Assembly: GCF_003710105.1 (NCBI RefSeq)
Contig: NZ_CP033325.1
Coordinates: forward strand, 3,286,001-3,350,000
Direction: 5' to 3'
Source: Georgenia faecalis
GTDB lineage: Bacteria; Actinomycetota; Actinomycetes; Actinomycetales; Actinomycetaceae
DNA: 64,000 nt
Part shown: positions 18,477 to 25,996 of the stretch, piece by piece
Layout: the number at the start of each line of letters is the position of its first letter
How positions within the stretch are numbered: the stretch's first letter is position 1
Position numbers and translations under genes: made by a program
Notes under the pieces: generated by a model
The model's input: the letters and a program-made list of their open reading frames with translations, nothing else
Databases searched by the model: none
What the model was told of the DNA's origin: nothing

Positions 18477-18573
18477 ACCCATCCCCCTGCCCGAGCCGCG
18501 GTGGGCTCGGTAAGGTGCGTGCGGCGGCGCACGGGAGGGGCACCCGGCCCGCGAACCCAGCGCGGGAGGTGCG

Positions 18574-20190
18574 ATGAGCACGGCCAACGAGGCGACGCCG
18601 GCGGCGGTCCGCCGCGCAGCGCCCGCGCCAGGCGCCGGGCGCCGGTTCCCCGCCGCCCGCCAGCGGGCCGGCCGCCGGTTCCCCACCCCGCGCCATCCGG
18701 AGGCCTGGGTCCTCGCCGGGGTGACGGCAGCGGTGTACTGGCTCATCGCCGTCATCCAGTGGCGGCGGTTCGAGTCGCCGTCATGGGACCTGGGGATCTT
18801 CACCCAGCTCGCCAAGGCCTACGCCGACCTCGGCGCGCCGATCGTCCCCATCAAGGGCGAGGGCTTCAACCTCCTCGGCGACCACTTCCACCCCGTGCTC
18901 GTCCTCCTCGGCCCCGTCTACCGGCTGTTCCCCTCGGGCCTGACGCTCCTCGTGGTCCAGGCGCTCCTCATCGCCGTCTCCGTCGTCCCCCTCACCCGGG
19001 TCGCCGTCGACCGGCTCGGCCGCCGGGCGGGCGTCGCCGTCGGCGTCGCCTACGCCTTCTCGTTCGGCATCCAGGGGGCGGTCGGCGCCCAGTTCCACGA
19101 GATCGCGTTCGCGCTCCCCCTCCTCGCCCTCGCCCTCGAGGCGTTCCTGCGCGGCCGCTGGACGGTGTGCGCGCTCTGGGCGGCGCCCCTGGTGCTCGTC
19201 AAGGAGGACCTGGGGCTCACGGTCGCCGTGCTGGGGTTCGTCCTCGTCCTGCGCGGAGCTCGCCGCGAGGGCCTCGCCCTGGCGGTGTGGGGCGTGGTGT
19301 GGTTCCTCCTCGCGGTGCAGGTGATCCTCCCGGCGCTCAACCCGCGCGGCCAGTGGGACTACACGGACCGCCTCACGCTCGGCGACGTCGCCGGCGACCC
19401 GCTCGGGACGATCGCCGCGGTGTTCACCCCGGGTCAGAAGATCGTCACGGCCCTCATGCTCGTCGGTGTCGCCGGCGTGGTCGGGCTCCGCTCCCCGCTC
19501 ATGCTCGTCATGGTGCCGACGCTCGCGTGGCGCTTCGTCGGCAACGTCCACTTCTACTGGGGCTGGACGTGGCACTACAACGCCGTCCTCATGCCCGTCG
19601 CCATCGCGGCCCTCCTCGACGCCCTCGGCCCCCGGGCCGCGGACGACGACGCGCCTGCCACCCCCACCTCGGGCGACGGCACGCCGGCACCCGGCCCACC
19701 GCGCGACCCGCCCGCCGACGGCTCGGTCCCCGCCGCACCGCACGACGACGGCGCCCGAGCCAGCGCCCAGGCCTCCCGCGGACCGGGGCGCGGGCGGGCG
19801 GCCGCGGCGATCGCCGTCTCCCTCCTCGTCAGCCTCCTCGCCACGCCCGACCTCGTCCTCGGGCGCCTGGTCGAGGCGGAGTCCTACCGTCCGGCCGAGC
19901 GGGCCGAGGCGGCGCAGGGCGCGCTCGACGCCGTCCCCGAGGACGTCACCGTCGCCAGCGACATCGCGCTCCTCGCCTACCTCGTGCCGACGACGACGAC
20001 CTACTGGTCCGGCAACGGGGACAACCCGGCCACCGAGTACGTCGTCGTCGACCAGCTCAACTCCACGTGGGGCGGCAACGCTCCGCGCGATGCCGCCACC
20101 TACGCCGAGGGGAAGCACCCCGGCACCGACTACGAGCTCGTCTACGACGAAGGGGGGTACCAGGTCGCACGCCTGGTCAGCGGACCCTGA
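18574..20190 (+). CDS. DUF2079 polytopic membrane protein (GT-C-like)
   Basis: Membrane protein of 538 aa with about ten helices, recognisable as DUF2079 from SPSWDLGIFTQLAKAYAD near residue 70 and LLGDHFHPVLVLLGPVYR. The fold resembles GT-C glycosyltransferases that use lipid-linked sugars, and the Asp in WDLGIF lies where such enzymes keep a catalytic acid. Residues about 360-400 form a low-complexity Pro/Asp/Ala-rich cytoplasmic insert before the last helix and an extracytoplasmic C-terminal domain. A role in cell-envelope glycan assembly is plausible but unproven. Confidence 0.8.
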   Translation: MSTANEATPAAVRRAAPAPGAGRRFPAARQRAGRRFPTPRHPEAWVLAGVTAAVYWLIAVIQWRRFESPSWDLGIFTQLAKAYADLGAPIVPIKGEGFNLLGDHFHPVLVLLGPVYRLFPSGLTLLVVQALLIAVSVVPLTRVAVDRLGRRAGVAVGVAYAFSFGIQGAVGAQFHEIAFALPLLALALEAFLRGRWTVCALWAAPLVLVKEDLGLTVAVLGFVLVLRGARREGLALAVWGVVWFLLAVQVILPALNPRGQWDYTDRLTLGDVAGDPLGTIAAVFTPGQKIVTALMLVGVAGVVGLRSPLMLVMVPTLAWRFVGNVHFYWGWTWHYNAVLMPVAIAALLDALGPRAADDDAPATPTSGDGTPAPGPPRDPPADGSVPAAPHDDGARASAQASRGPGRGRAAAAIAVSLLVSLLATPDLVLGRLVEAESYRPAERAEAAQGALDAVPEDVTVASDIALLAYLVPTTTTYWSGNGDNPATEYVVVDQLNSTWGGNAPRDAATYAEGKHPGTDYELVYDEGGYQVARLVSGP

Positions 20191-20245
20191 CCGCGTCCCC
20201 ACCCGCAGCCGCTGGGCCTTGAGGGGGAGCGCCTATGGTGGCCCC

Positions 20246-20890
20246 ATGACCGCCCCGTCCCGTCCCACCGGTGTCGTCCGCAGCGCCTTCCACGGGCCGG
20301 TGCGGCTCGCCCTCGCGACGCTCGCGCTCGTCCTCCTCGCGCTGCCCACGCTCGTCCTGCCCGCTCAGGCTCACGACGCCCTCGTCGCCTCCGAGCCCGC
20401 CGACGGCGCCGTGCTGGACGCCTCCCCCGAGCGGGTACGCCTCACCTTCAGCGGTGACGTCCTCGACGTCGGCCCGGTCGTCGTCGTCACCGACGCCGCC
20501 GGTGACGTCGTGGCCGACGGGACCCCGGAGGTGGCCGGCCCCGACGTCACGCTGCCGCTCGCCTCGGCCCTGCCCGGCGGCGGGTACGACGTCGCCTGGC
20601 GGGTGGTCTCCAACGACGGGCACCCCATCGAGGGCGCCTTCGGGTTCACCGTCACCGGGGTGGCGGCCGAGCCGACCTCCCCGGCCGCAGCGCCCTCCCC
20701 GAGTCCCGCGGCCACGCTGGCGGGCTCCACGGACGACGTCGCCCCCACCCAGGACCCGACCAGCGAGACCCCGGGCACCGGGCTGCAGGGGCTGCCCCTG
20801 TGGGTCAGGCTCCTCCTCGCGGCGGCCGCGACCGGTGGCGTGGTCGCCCTCATCGTCCTCGTCCTCCGCCAGCTCCGGGAGAACCGCTGA
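20246..20890 (+). CDS. CopC-domain copper-binding secreted membrane-anchored protein
   Basis: Exported protein of 214 aa: signal peptide ending AQA at residue 42, a CopC domain, a Ser/Pro/Thr-rich linker and one C-terminal transmembrane helix with a basic tail (LRQLRENR). Cleavage after AQA would leave His43 as the mature N-terminus, the usual Cu(II) ligand of CopC; a second conserved His lies in NDGHPIEGAF. It probably binds Cu(II) outside the membrane. It is unlinked to either copper ATPase and has no CsoR box. TATGGT sits 6 nt before the ATG, so transcription may be leaderless. Confidence 0.85.
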   Translation: MTAPSRPTGVVRSAFHGPVRLALATLALVLLALPTLVLPAQAHDALVASEPADGAVLDASPERVRLTFSGDVLDVGPVVVVTDAAGDVVADGTPEVAGPDVTLPLASALPGGGYDVAWRVVSNDGHPIEGAFGFTVTGVAAEPTSPAAAPSPSPAATLAGSTDDVAPTQDPTSETPGTGLQGLPLWVRLLLAAAATGGVVALIVLVLRQLRENR

Positions 20891-20969
20891 CCCCGGTCCG
20901 GTTGCACCGTCCCCGGACCCGGGGAAGGCTCAGGTGATCGAGCGACACCGACCTGAAGGAGCTGGCTTC

Positions 20970-21158
20970 ATGAGCACTCACGACGAGGAGCGCGCGGCCG
21001 TGCCGGGCACCGAGGAGCGGGCCCCGGGCGACGTGCCCAACCCCGAGACCGGCGTCGGGCTGGGCAACGACGGCGAGGCGAACACCTTCGAGCCGGAGGA
21101 CGACCCCGATGCGGTCAACCCGGACGACGTCGGCACGGACGACGACGCGACGGCCTAG
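20970..21158 (+). CDS. small acidic, probably disordered protein
   Basis: Sixty-two residues, about one third Asp/Glu, no hydrophobic core, signal peptide or cysteine; predicted to be disordered. GAAGGAG lies 7 nt before the ATG, which supports translation. I do not recognise a family. A similar low-complexity small protein is encoded at 25686-25874. Confidence 0.65.
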   Translation: MSTHDEERAAVPGTEERAPGDVPNPETGVGLGNDGEANTFEPEDDPDAVNPDDVGTDDDATA

Positions 21159-21243
21159 GCCGCACGGCACCGCCGTGGACCGTGTCCGGCATCACCCCGC
21201 CCCCGCTGGGAGGTGCCGGACGCCCCGGCGTAGCGTCGACGGC

Positions 21244-21753
21244 ATGCGACGCACCACACTTGTTTCCGTAGCACTGCTGGCCGGGCTCAGCCTCGCCGGC
21301 TGCAGCGACAGCACGACCACGCCCGAGGAGACCGCGACCACCGAGGCCACGGCGACCGCCGAGGCGTCCGCCGAGATCACCAGCTGCGAGGCCTACTACG
21401 AGGGCACCGGCACCCCCCTGGCCCAGCGCGCCGCGGCCGCCCGCCAGGCGCTCACCGCCGGCGAGGTGACGGACGACGTCGCCTACGGCGAGATCAACAT
21501 GCTCGAGCAGCGGATCTCCGACCTCGCCGAGGAGGCCCCGGAGGCCCTCGCCGGCACCTTCGAGGAGATCAACGCCCCCTTCGCCGAGACGGTCGAGCTC
21601 TACAACGCCGCCGCCGCGCAGGACCCGCCCGAGGGCGAGGAGGCGCCGGCCTTCGCCGACTTCTCCGCGGTCGACGTCAGCGGTTCCGAGGCGGCCGAGG
21701 GCGAGCTCGAGACGGCGTGCACCGACGCCGGCTACGAGGTCCCCGCCTCCTGA
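21244..21753 (+). CDS. small lipoprotein of unknown function
   Basis: Exported lipoprotein of 169 aa with a clear lipobox (LSLAGC, Cys20), a Thr/Glu/Ala-rich linker (residues 22-46) and a helical domain with two cysteines (TSCEAYY and ETACTDAGY) that could form a disulfide. The domain is not recognised. TAGCGT lies 7 nt before the ATG, fitting a leaderless transcript. A terminator hairpin follows the gene. Confidence 0.8.
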   Translation: MRRTTLVSVALLAGLSLAGCSDSTTTPEETATTEATATAEASAEITSCEAYYEGTGTPLAQRAAAARQALTAGEVTDDVAYGEINMLEQRISDLAEEAPEALAGTFEEINAPFAETVELYNAAAAQDPPEGEEAPAFADFSAVDVSGSEAAEGELETACTDAGYEVPAS

Positions 21754-21765
21754 GCCGTCCCACCC

Positions 21766-21800
21766 GACGCCCCGAGAACCCCGCCGGTCCTCGGGGCGTC
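21766..21800. terminator. bidirectional hairpin terminator between the lipoprotein and PfkB genes
   Basis: GACGCCCCGAG (21766-21776) and CTCGGGGCGTC (21790-21800) form a perfect 11-bp stem with a 13-nt loop between two convergent genes (stops at 21753 and 21822). It lacks a strong T-run, as is common in high-GC actinobacteria. Confidence 0.65.
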
Positions 21801-21821
21801 GTGCGTCTGGGGGCCCTCCGC

Positions 21822-22793
21822 TCAGCCGACGGCGGCGCCCCGGTCAGGGTCCCCGGCGCCCGCCTCGGCCCCGGCCTGGGCCTCGGGGGCACCGTCGGTG
21901 GCGCCGTCCGCCACCGCGTCGACGACCTCGGTGCTGAGCCAGTCGGGGTCGCCGGGGTGGGAGATCACCCAGGCGGCGGCGACGACGGCGCGGCGCACCG
22001 CCGCCAGCGGCGCGAGCCGCTCCGCGTAGAGGTAGTGGGCCAGCGCGGCGAAGAACGTGTCACCGGCGCCGGAGGGGTAGCTCACCTCGCCGACGTCGTA
22101 CGCGGCGACGCGCGCCGGCTCCGCCAGCTCCGGGGTGAGGACGAGGGCGCCGTCGTCGCCGAGCGTCATGACGAGCAGCCGGGCGGTGGACCGGTCCCGC
22201 AGGGAGAGCAGCACCTCCTCCTCCCGGCCGTGCACGCGGTCGTTGCACATGGAGACGACGTCGGCGGCGAGGAAGTCCTCGTCGTCGGGGTTCTCCACGC
22301 CGCGGACGTCCTGCAGGTCGACCATGACCGGGACCCCCGCGGCCTGTGCCATCCGGACGAGCGGGCGGCACAGGTCGATGTTGCCGAGGACGACGACGTC
22401 CGTCGTGAGCAGCGGCTCCTCGAGGTGGTCGGGGTCGAGGAGCGCCGACGGGGCGTCCCCGAGGTCGACGTTGATCTGGCGTCGGCCCATCGGGTCGACG
22501 AGGACGACGGCGCGGGGCGTGCGCGGCAGGGTGCGGGAGCACAGCGCGGTGGTCATGCCGAAGCGGAACGCGGCGGCGTCGATGGCCGCGGCGGCCGCGT
22601 CCTCACCCAGGGGTGCGGCGAGGCAGACCTCGTCCCCCAGCGCGGCGAGCGTGCGCGCGACGGAGAACCCGACGCCGCCCACGCCCGTGACGATCTCGTG
22701 CGGGACCGAACGCACCCGTGTGTACGGGACCGGGAAGCTCTCGACCGGCAGGATCATGTCCTGGCTGGCGATGCCAGCAACGATGGCCTTCAT
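21822..22793 (-). CDS. PfkB-family carbohydrate / nucleoside kinase
   Basis: ATP-dependent sugar or nucleoside kinase of the ribokinase fold, 323 aa. The anion-hole and catalytic-base motif is SYPSGAGDTFFAAL and the N-terminal substrate motif is GVGGVGFSVARTLAALG, slightly off the usual GG..N.A. The C-terminal 35 residues are low complexity. Start at ATG 22793, with GAGGGGG 8 nt upstream. It stands alone between a terminator and the phosphoglycerate mutase gene, so the substrate cannot be inferred. Confidence 0.85.
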   Translation of the reverse strand: MKAIVAGIASQDMILPVESFPVPYTRVRSVPHEIVTGVGGVGFSVARTLAALGDEVCLAAPLGEDAAAAAIDAAAFRFGMTTALCSRTLPRTPRAVVLVDPMGRRQINVDLGDAPSALLDPDHLEEPLLTTDVVVLGNIDLCRPLVRMAQAAGVPVMVDLQDVRGVENPDDEDFLAADVVSMCNDRVHGREEEVLLSLRDRSTARLLVMTLGDDGALVLTPELAEPARVAAYDVGEVSYPSGAGDTFFAALAHYLYAERLAPLAAVRRAVVAAAWVISHPGDPDWLSTEVVDAVADGATDGAPEAQAGAEAGAGDPDRGAAVG

Positions 22794-22906
22794 GGAACTG
22801 ACCCCCTCGGGGTGTACGGCCACGCTGCCGCACACAATGGGTCAGCCTAGCCATGATCATAAGCGGGGCACACCGGTGCCGGTGAACTTTCGGCCAGACC
22901 TTCGGC

Positions 22907-23662
22907 TCAGGTCCCGCCCTGCTGGGCGATGGCGAGCGCCTCGGCGTGCGCGGCTCGAGGGTCGAGGTACCGGCCGCCCCGGACGAGGGGCCGCAGGTCG
23001 GGCCCGAGCTCGTAGGCCAGCGGCCGGGCGTTGGGCAGGTTGAGCCGACGGAGCTCCTCCCCGTCGAGGTCGTCGAGGAGCCCGCACAGCGCGCGCAGGG
23101 AGTTCCCGTGCGCGACGACGAGGACGTGGCGCCCGGCGCGCAGGTGCTCGCTCAGCGGGCCCCGCCACAGCGGTTCGAGGCGGACGACGACGTCGGCCAG
23201 GGACTCGGTGGCCGCGACCGCCTCGGGCGGGAGGCCGGCGAACGGGGGCAGGGTGCGCCACAGCGCGACCGTCTGCGGCGCCAGGGCGGGCGGGCGGCCC
23301 TCGAGCGACCGGCGCCAGTGGAGGAACTGCTCGACGCCGTACCGTTCGGCGACCTCCGTCTTGAGGTAGCCCGACAGGGCGCCGTAGCTGCGCTCGTCGA
23401 GCCGCCAGTCGCGCACCACGGGGACGTCCCCGCCGAGGGCCTCGGCGACGAGGTCGGCGGTGTGCCACGAGCGGACCAGCTCGGAGGCGAGGATGACGTC
23501 GGGCCGCCACCCCAGCGCCGCCAGCCGGGCACCGGCGTCGTGACTCGCCTGCTCGCCCACGGGGGTGAGGGCGACGTCGAGGACGCCCGTGAAGATGCCG
23601 AGGGCGTTGCCGACGCTCTCCCCGTGCCGGAGCAGCATGAGCGAACCGGGCGTCGTGGGCAC
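22907..23662 (-). CDS. gpmA: 2,3-bisphosphoglycerate-dependent phosphoglycerate mutase-like protein
   Basis: Histidine-phosphatase superfamily, 251 aa, closest by layout to dPGM of glycolysis (3-phosphoglycerate to 2-phosphoglycerate). The phospho-histidine motif LLRHGES (His13) is followed by FTGVLDVALTPVGEQ; DERSYGALSGYLKTEVAERYG and VVAHGNSLRAL give the second histidine. Several consensus positions differ from textbook GpmA (for example GESVGNALGIF in place of GESxWNxxN), so it may be a second mutase or a phosphatase paralogue. Confidence 0.8.
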   Translation of the reverse strand: MPTTPGSLMLLRHGESVGNALGIFTGVLDVALTPVGEQASHDAGARLAALGWRPDVILASELVRSWHTADLVAEALGGDVPVVRDWRLDERSYGALSGYLKTEVAERYGVEQFLHWRRSLEGRPPALAPQTVALWRTLPPFAGLPPEAVAATESLADVVVRLEPLWRGPLSEHLRAGRHVLVVAHGNSLRALCGLLDDLDGEELRRLNLPNARPLAYELGPDLRPLVRGGRYLDPRAAHAEALAIAQQGGT

Positions 23663-23698
23663 CGTCCTAGCCTGCCAGCCCCGCGGGCCGCCCCTCGC

Positions 23699-24292
23699 TC
23701 AGCGCAGGGGGACGAACCGGTAGGCCCCCTCCGCCCGCGTGCGCACGCCGCCGTCGGGCGCCCGGTCGACGACGAGCATCCGCCCGGCCACCGGGAGGAC
23801 CATGCGCCCGCCCGGCGCGAGCTGGCCGACGAGCGCGGGCGGCAGCTCCGTCGCCTCGGCCGAGACGAGGATGCGGTCGAACGGCGCGCCGTCGGGCAGC
23901 CCCAGGACACCGGGGAGGGCCTCGACGATGCGGGCGCCGGTCACGCCCGCCGCGGCGAGGTTCGCGGCTCCCCTGCGGGCGAGCTCGGGCTCGAGCTCGA
24001 CGCCGACGACGGAGCCCCCGGGGACGAGCAGGGCCAGCAGCGCCGTCGTCCAGCCCGACCCGGACCCCACGTCGAGCACCCGGTGGCCGGGTCCCGGACC
24101 GAGGAGGACGAGCATGCGGGCGACCGTGCTCGGCTGGGAGCACGTGGCGCCGTGCCCGATCGCGAGAGGCACGTCGCGGTGGGCGCGGCCGCGTACCCGT
24201 CGCGGCAGGAACGCCCGACGGTCGACGGCGGCCATCGCCTCGGCGACCCGCCCCCCGACGTCGTCCACCCCGCCATGGTCCCGCGCCGTCAC
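23699..24292 (-). CDS. pcm: protein-L-isoaspartate O-methyltransferase
   Basis: SAM-dependent enzyme that methylates isoaspartyl residues in damaged proteins, 197 aa. The SAM-binding motif I is VLDVGSGSGWTTALLA, preceded by the PCMT-specific CSQPSTVARML, and RRAFLPRR marks the N-terminus. GTG 24292 is the likely start; no strong Shine-Dalgarno is seen. It is divergent from the DUF488-like gene with only 26 bp between starts. Confidence 0.88.
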   Translation of the reverse strand: MTARDHGGVDDVGGRVAEAMAAVDRRAFLPRRVRGRAHRDVPLAIGHGATCSQPSTVARMLVLLGPGPGHRVLDVGSGSGWTTALLALLVPGGSVVGVELEPELARRGAANLAAAGVTGARIVEALPGVLGLPDGAPFDRILVSAEATELPPALVGQLAPGGRMVLPVAGRMLVVDRAPDGGVRTRAEGAYRFVPLR

Positions 24293-24318
24293 CGGGTCGC
24301 CAAGACCACAATGGCCGG

Positions 24319-24663
24319 ATGCGGCTGCTCACGGTCGGGCACGGCTCCCTCGACCGCGTCGCCCTGGCATCGCTCCTGGCCGGGGCGGGCGTGGAGCGCG
24401 TCATCGACGTCCGGCGCTTCCCGGGGAGCCGGCGCAACGACGACGTGCGACGCGAGGCCCTCGAGCAGTGGCTCCCGGAGACGGGGATCGCCTACGCCTG
24501 GCAACCGGCACTCGGAGGCCGGCGCCACCTCAGGCCGGACGGGAGGATCACCGCGCACGTGCCGGCGGCCGGCGCGCGGCCGGACGGGGTCGGGCGCCTC
24601 GTCTGGGACGGCGCTGGTGGTGCGGACGACGCGCCAGGACGCACGAAGGCCCCGACACCGTGA
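24319..24663 (+). pseudogene. DUF488-like gene, truncated at the C-terminus
   Basis: The first 75 residues are clear DUF488 (LTVGHGSLDRVALASLL, VIDVRRFPGSRRN and YAWQPALGGRRHL). Intact members continue for another 70-80 residues including a cysteine-containing motif near the end; here the frame instead runs into unrelated Gly/Ala/Arg sequence and stops inside the downstream terminator after 114 aa. I read this as a deletion that joined the 5' half to the cspA terminator. It may still make a short protein. CACAAT lies 6 nt before the ATG. Confidence 0.6.
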
Positions 24664-24679
24664 GGTGTCGGGGCCTTCG
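24644..24679. terminator. strong bidirectional hairpin terminator (cspA / DUF488)
   Basis: CGAAGGCCCCGACACC (24644-24659) and its exact complement (24664-24679) form a 16-bp stem with a GTGA loop. A second perfect hairpin, CGAACCTC/GAGGTTCG (24684-24701), stands between it and the cspA stop at 24711. Together they form a double terminator for cspA on the minus strand and end the DUF488 transcript on the plus strand; the DUF488 stop codon is in the loop. Confidence 0.85.
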
Positions 24680-24710
24680 AGAACGAACCTCAGGAGGTTC
24701 GAGACTCAGA

Positions 24711-24914
24711 TCAGATGGGGCGAACGTTCTCCGCCTGGGGACCCTTGGGGCCCTGCGTGGTGTCGAACTCCACCTTCTGCGCCTCGTCCAGCGAGCGGTA
24801 GCCGCTCGAGGAGATGGCGGAGTAGTGGACGAAGACGTCGGCGCCGCCGTCGTCGGGGGCAATGAAGCCAAAGCCCTTGTCAGCGTTGAACCACTTCACG
24901 GTACCTGTGGACAT
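24711..24914 (-). CDS. cspA: cold-shock protein (nucleic-acid-binding CSD)
   Basis: Sixty-seven-residue cold-shock domain protein that binds single-stranded RNA/DNA and melts mRNA secondary structure. RNP1 (KGFGFIAPD) and RNP2 (VFVHYSAI) are intact, with the canonical N-terminus [19 protein letters not shown] 24914 was chosen over the upstream ATG because AAGGAG lies 7 nt before it and it gives the usual length. About 200 bp separate it from the next gene, room for a long 5' leader as in other csp genes. Confidence 0.95.
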   Translation of the reverse strand: MSTGTVKWFNADKGFGFIAPDDGGADVFVHYSAISSSGYRSLDEAQKVEFDTTQGPKGPQAENVRPI

Positions 24915-25113
24915 GTGGTACTCCTTCCAGAGCATTCAAACAGCACCCGCCTTTCGGATGCCGCTTGTTACGGTGTTCGTCGTCTGCTCCAAGAAGGCAA
25001 AGCGTCCCGGCCGAAACCGGGGGCACACAAGACCGATGAAATCACTGCAACTGTTCCATCACCATAGCCCACCCGCCCCGGGAGCGCGCAAGCCCGAGGC
25101 GACGTGACCTGCG

Positions 25114-25563
25114 TCACAGCTGGCGCGGGGCCTCTCGCTCGAGGACCAGCGTCGTCCCGGGGTCCTCCGGGCCGGAGCGCAGCGTGAGGGTGCCCGCCTC
25201 GAGCTGGGCCTCCCACTCCTGGCTGCCGCCGATGGCCTCCTCGTCGACGGACACGACGACCTCATGGATGAGGCGGCCGGTCTCGGCGCTGACGGCGAAC
25301 GGCCCGGCGTAGGCCAGGTAACGGACAGCCCCGCGCTCGTCCGGGTCGGTGGCGCCCGCGGCGGCCAGCTGGACCGAGACGTACCCGTCGGGCGTGTAGA
25401 GGATCGAGCCGGAGGCCCCCTCACCGAGCGGGTGGCTCACCGCTCCGTCCATGCCCGTGCGGGTGTAGGCGACCAGGCGCCACGCGCCCACGAGCTGCTC
25501 CCCCAGACCCAGGGGGATCCGTTGGGACCGGTCCCGGACCGGCCGTTCACTACCTGCGGACAC
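25114..25563 (-). CDS. lipocalin-like domain protein
   Basis: Cytoplasmic protein of 149 aa of the lipocalin-like family, with the signature LVGAWRLVAYT near the N-terminus, followed by GSILYTPDGYVSVQL and a beta-rich body. GTG 25563 is the start because AAGGAAGG precedes it by 7 nt and longer frames lack coding character. The family is small and poorly characterised; ligand binding is inferred from the fold. Confidence 0.8.
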   Translation of the reverse strand: MSAGSERPVRDRSQRIPLGLGEQLVGAWRLVAYTRTGMDGAVSHPLGEGASGSILYTPDGYVSVQLAAAGATDPDERGAVRYLAYAGPFAVSAETGRLIHEVVVSVDEEAIGGSQEWEAQLEAGTLTLRSGPEDPGTTLVLEREAPRQL

Positions 25564-25685
25564 GTGGGTTCCTTCCTTCGGCACGCACGACGGCACGGTG
25601 GTGCCCCGTGCCGAGTATCGCCTCCCGGTCGCCCCGGTGCAGGCGGACGGCAGGACGCCGGCGGCAGGAAGTGGCCCGTCGGTCG

Positions 25686-25874
25686 CTAGGGCTTCGCGCG
25701 CAGGTCGTCGGGCTCGTCGGAGCCGTCGGCCTCGCGCGCGTCGGCGACCGTGTCGGGGTCCTCCCCGCCCATGCCGAAGCCGGGCGACGGCTCGGGGGCG
25801 CCCGCGCCGGCGTCGGCGGCCGGGATCCCCTCGTCGGGGCGGATGTTGGGCTGGAACGGCTGTGCCATGGACAT
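25686..25874 (-). CDS. small Pro/Asp-rich hypothetical protein
   Basis: Sixty-two residues, rich in Pro, Asp, Glu and Gly, probably disordered. No Shine-Dalgarno is visible; TAGACA lies 6 nt before ATG 25874, which would fit a leaderless mRNA (ATG 25868 is an alternative). No family is recognised, and it resembles the 62-residue acidic protein at 20970-21158 only in composition. Confidence 0.5.
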   Translation of the reverse strand: MSMAQPFQPNIRPDEGIPAADAGAGAPEPSPGFGMGGEDPDTVADAREADGSDEPDDLRAKP

Positions 25875-25950
25875 GCGGGCTGTCTACCAGCGGACGCGGA
25901 CCGCCGCACCCCGGGCGCGGCTCGACCACGGCAGCTCTGGCCCAGGCGCG

Positions 25951-25989
25951 CAGCGGCCCGGCCCGGCGACTGCCGGGACCGGGCCGCTG
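25951..25989 (-). terminator. hairpin terminator of the subtilase gene
   Basis: CAGCGGCCCGG (25951-25961) pairs perfectly with CCGGGCCGCTG (25979-25989), beginning 8 bp after the subtilase stop at 25997. Confidence 0.65.
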
Positions 25990-25996
25990 GGTGGGG

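Noticed and set aside
20246-20890. CopC gene as part of a CsoR operon
   Set aside because: No ACCCC-N3-GGGGT box lies upstream and no copper gene is adjacent.
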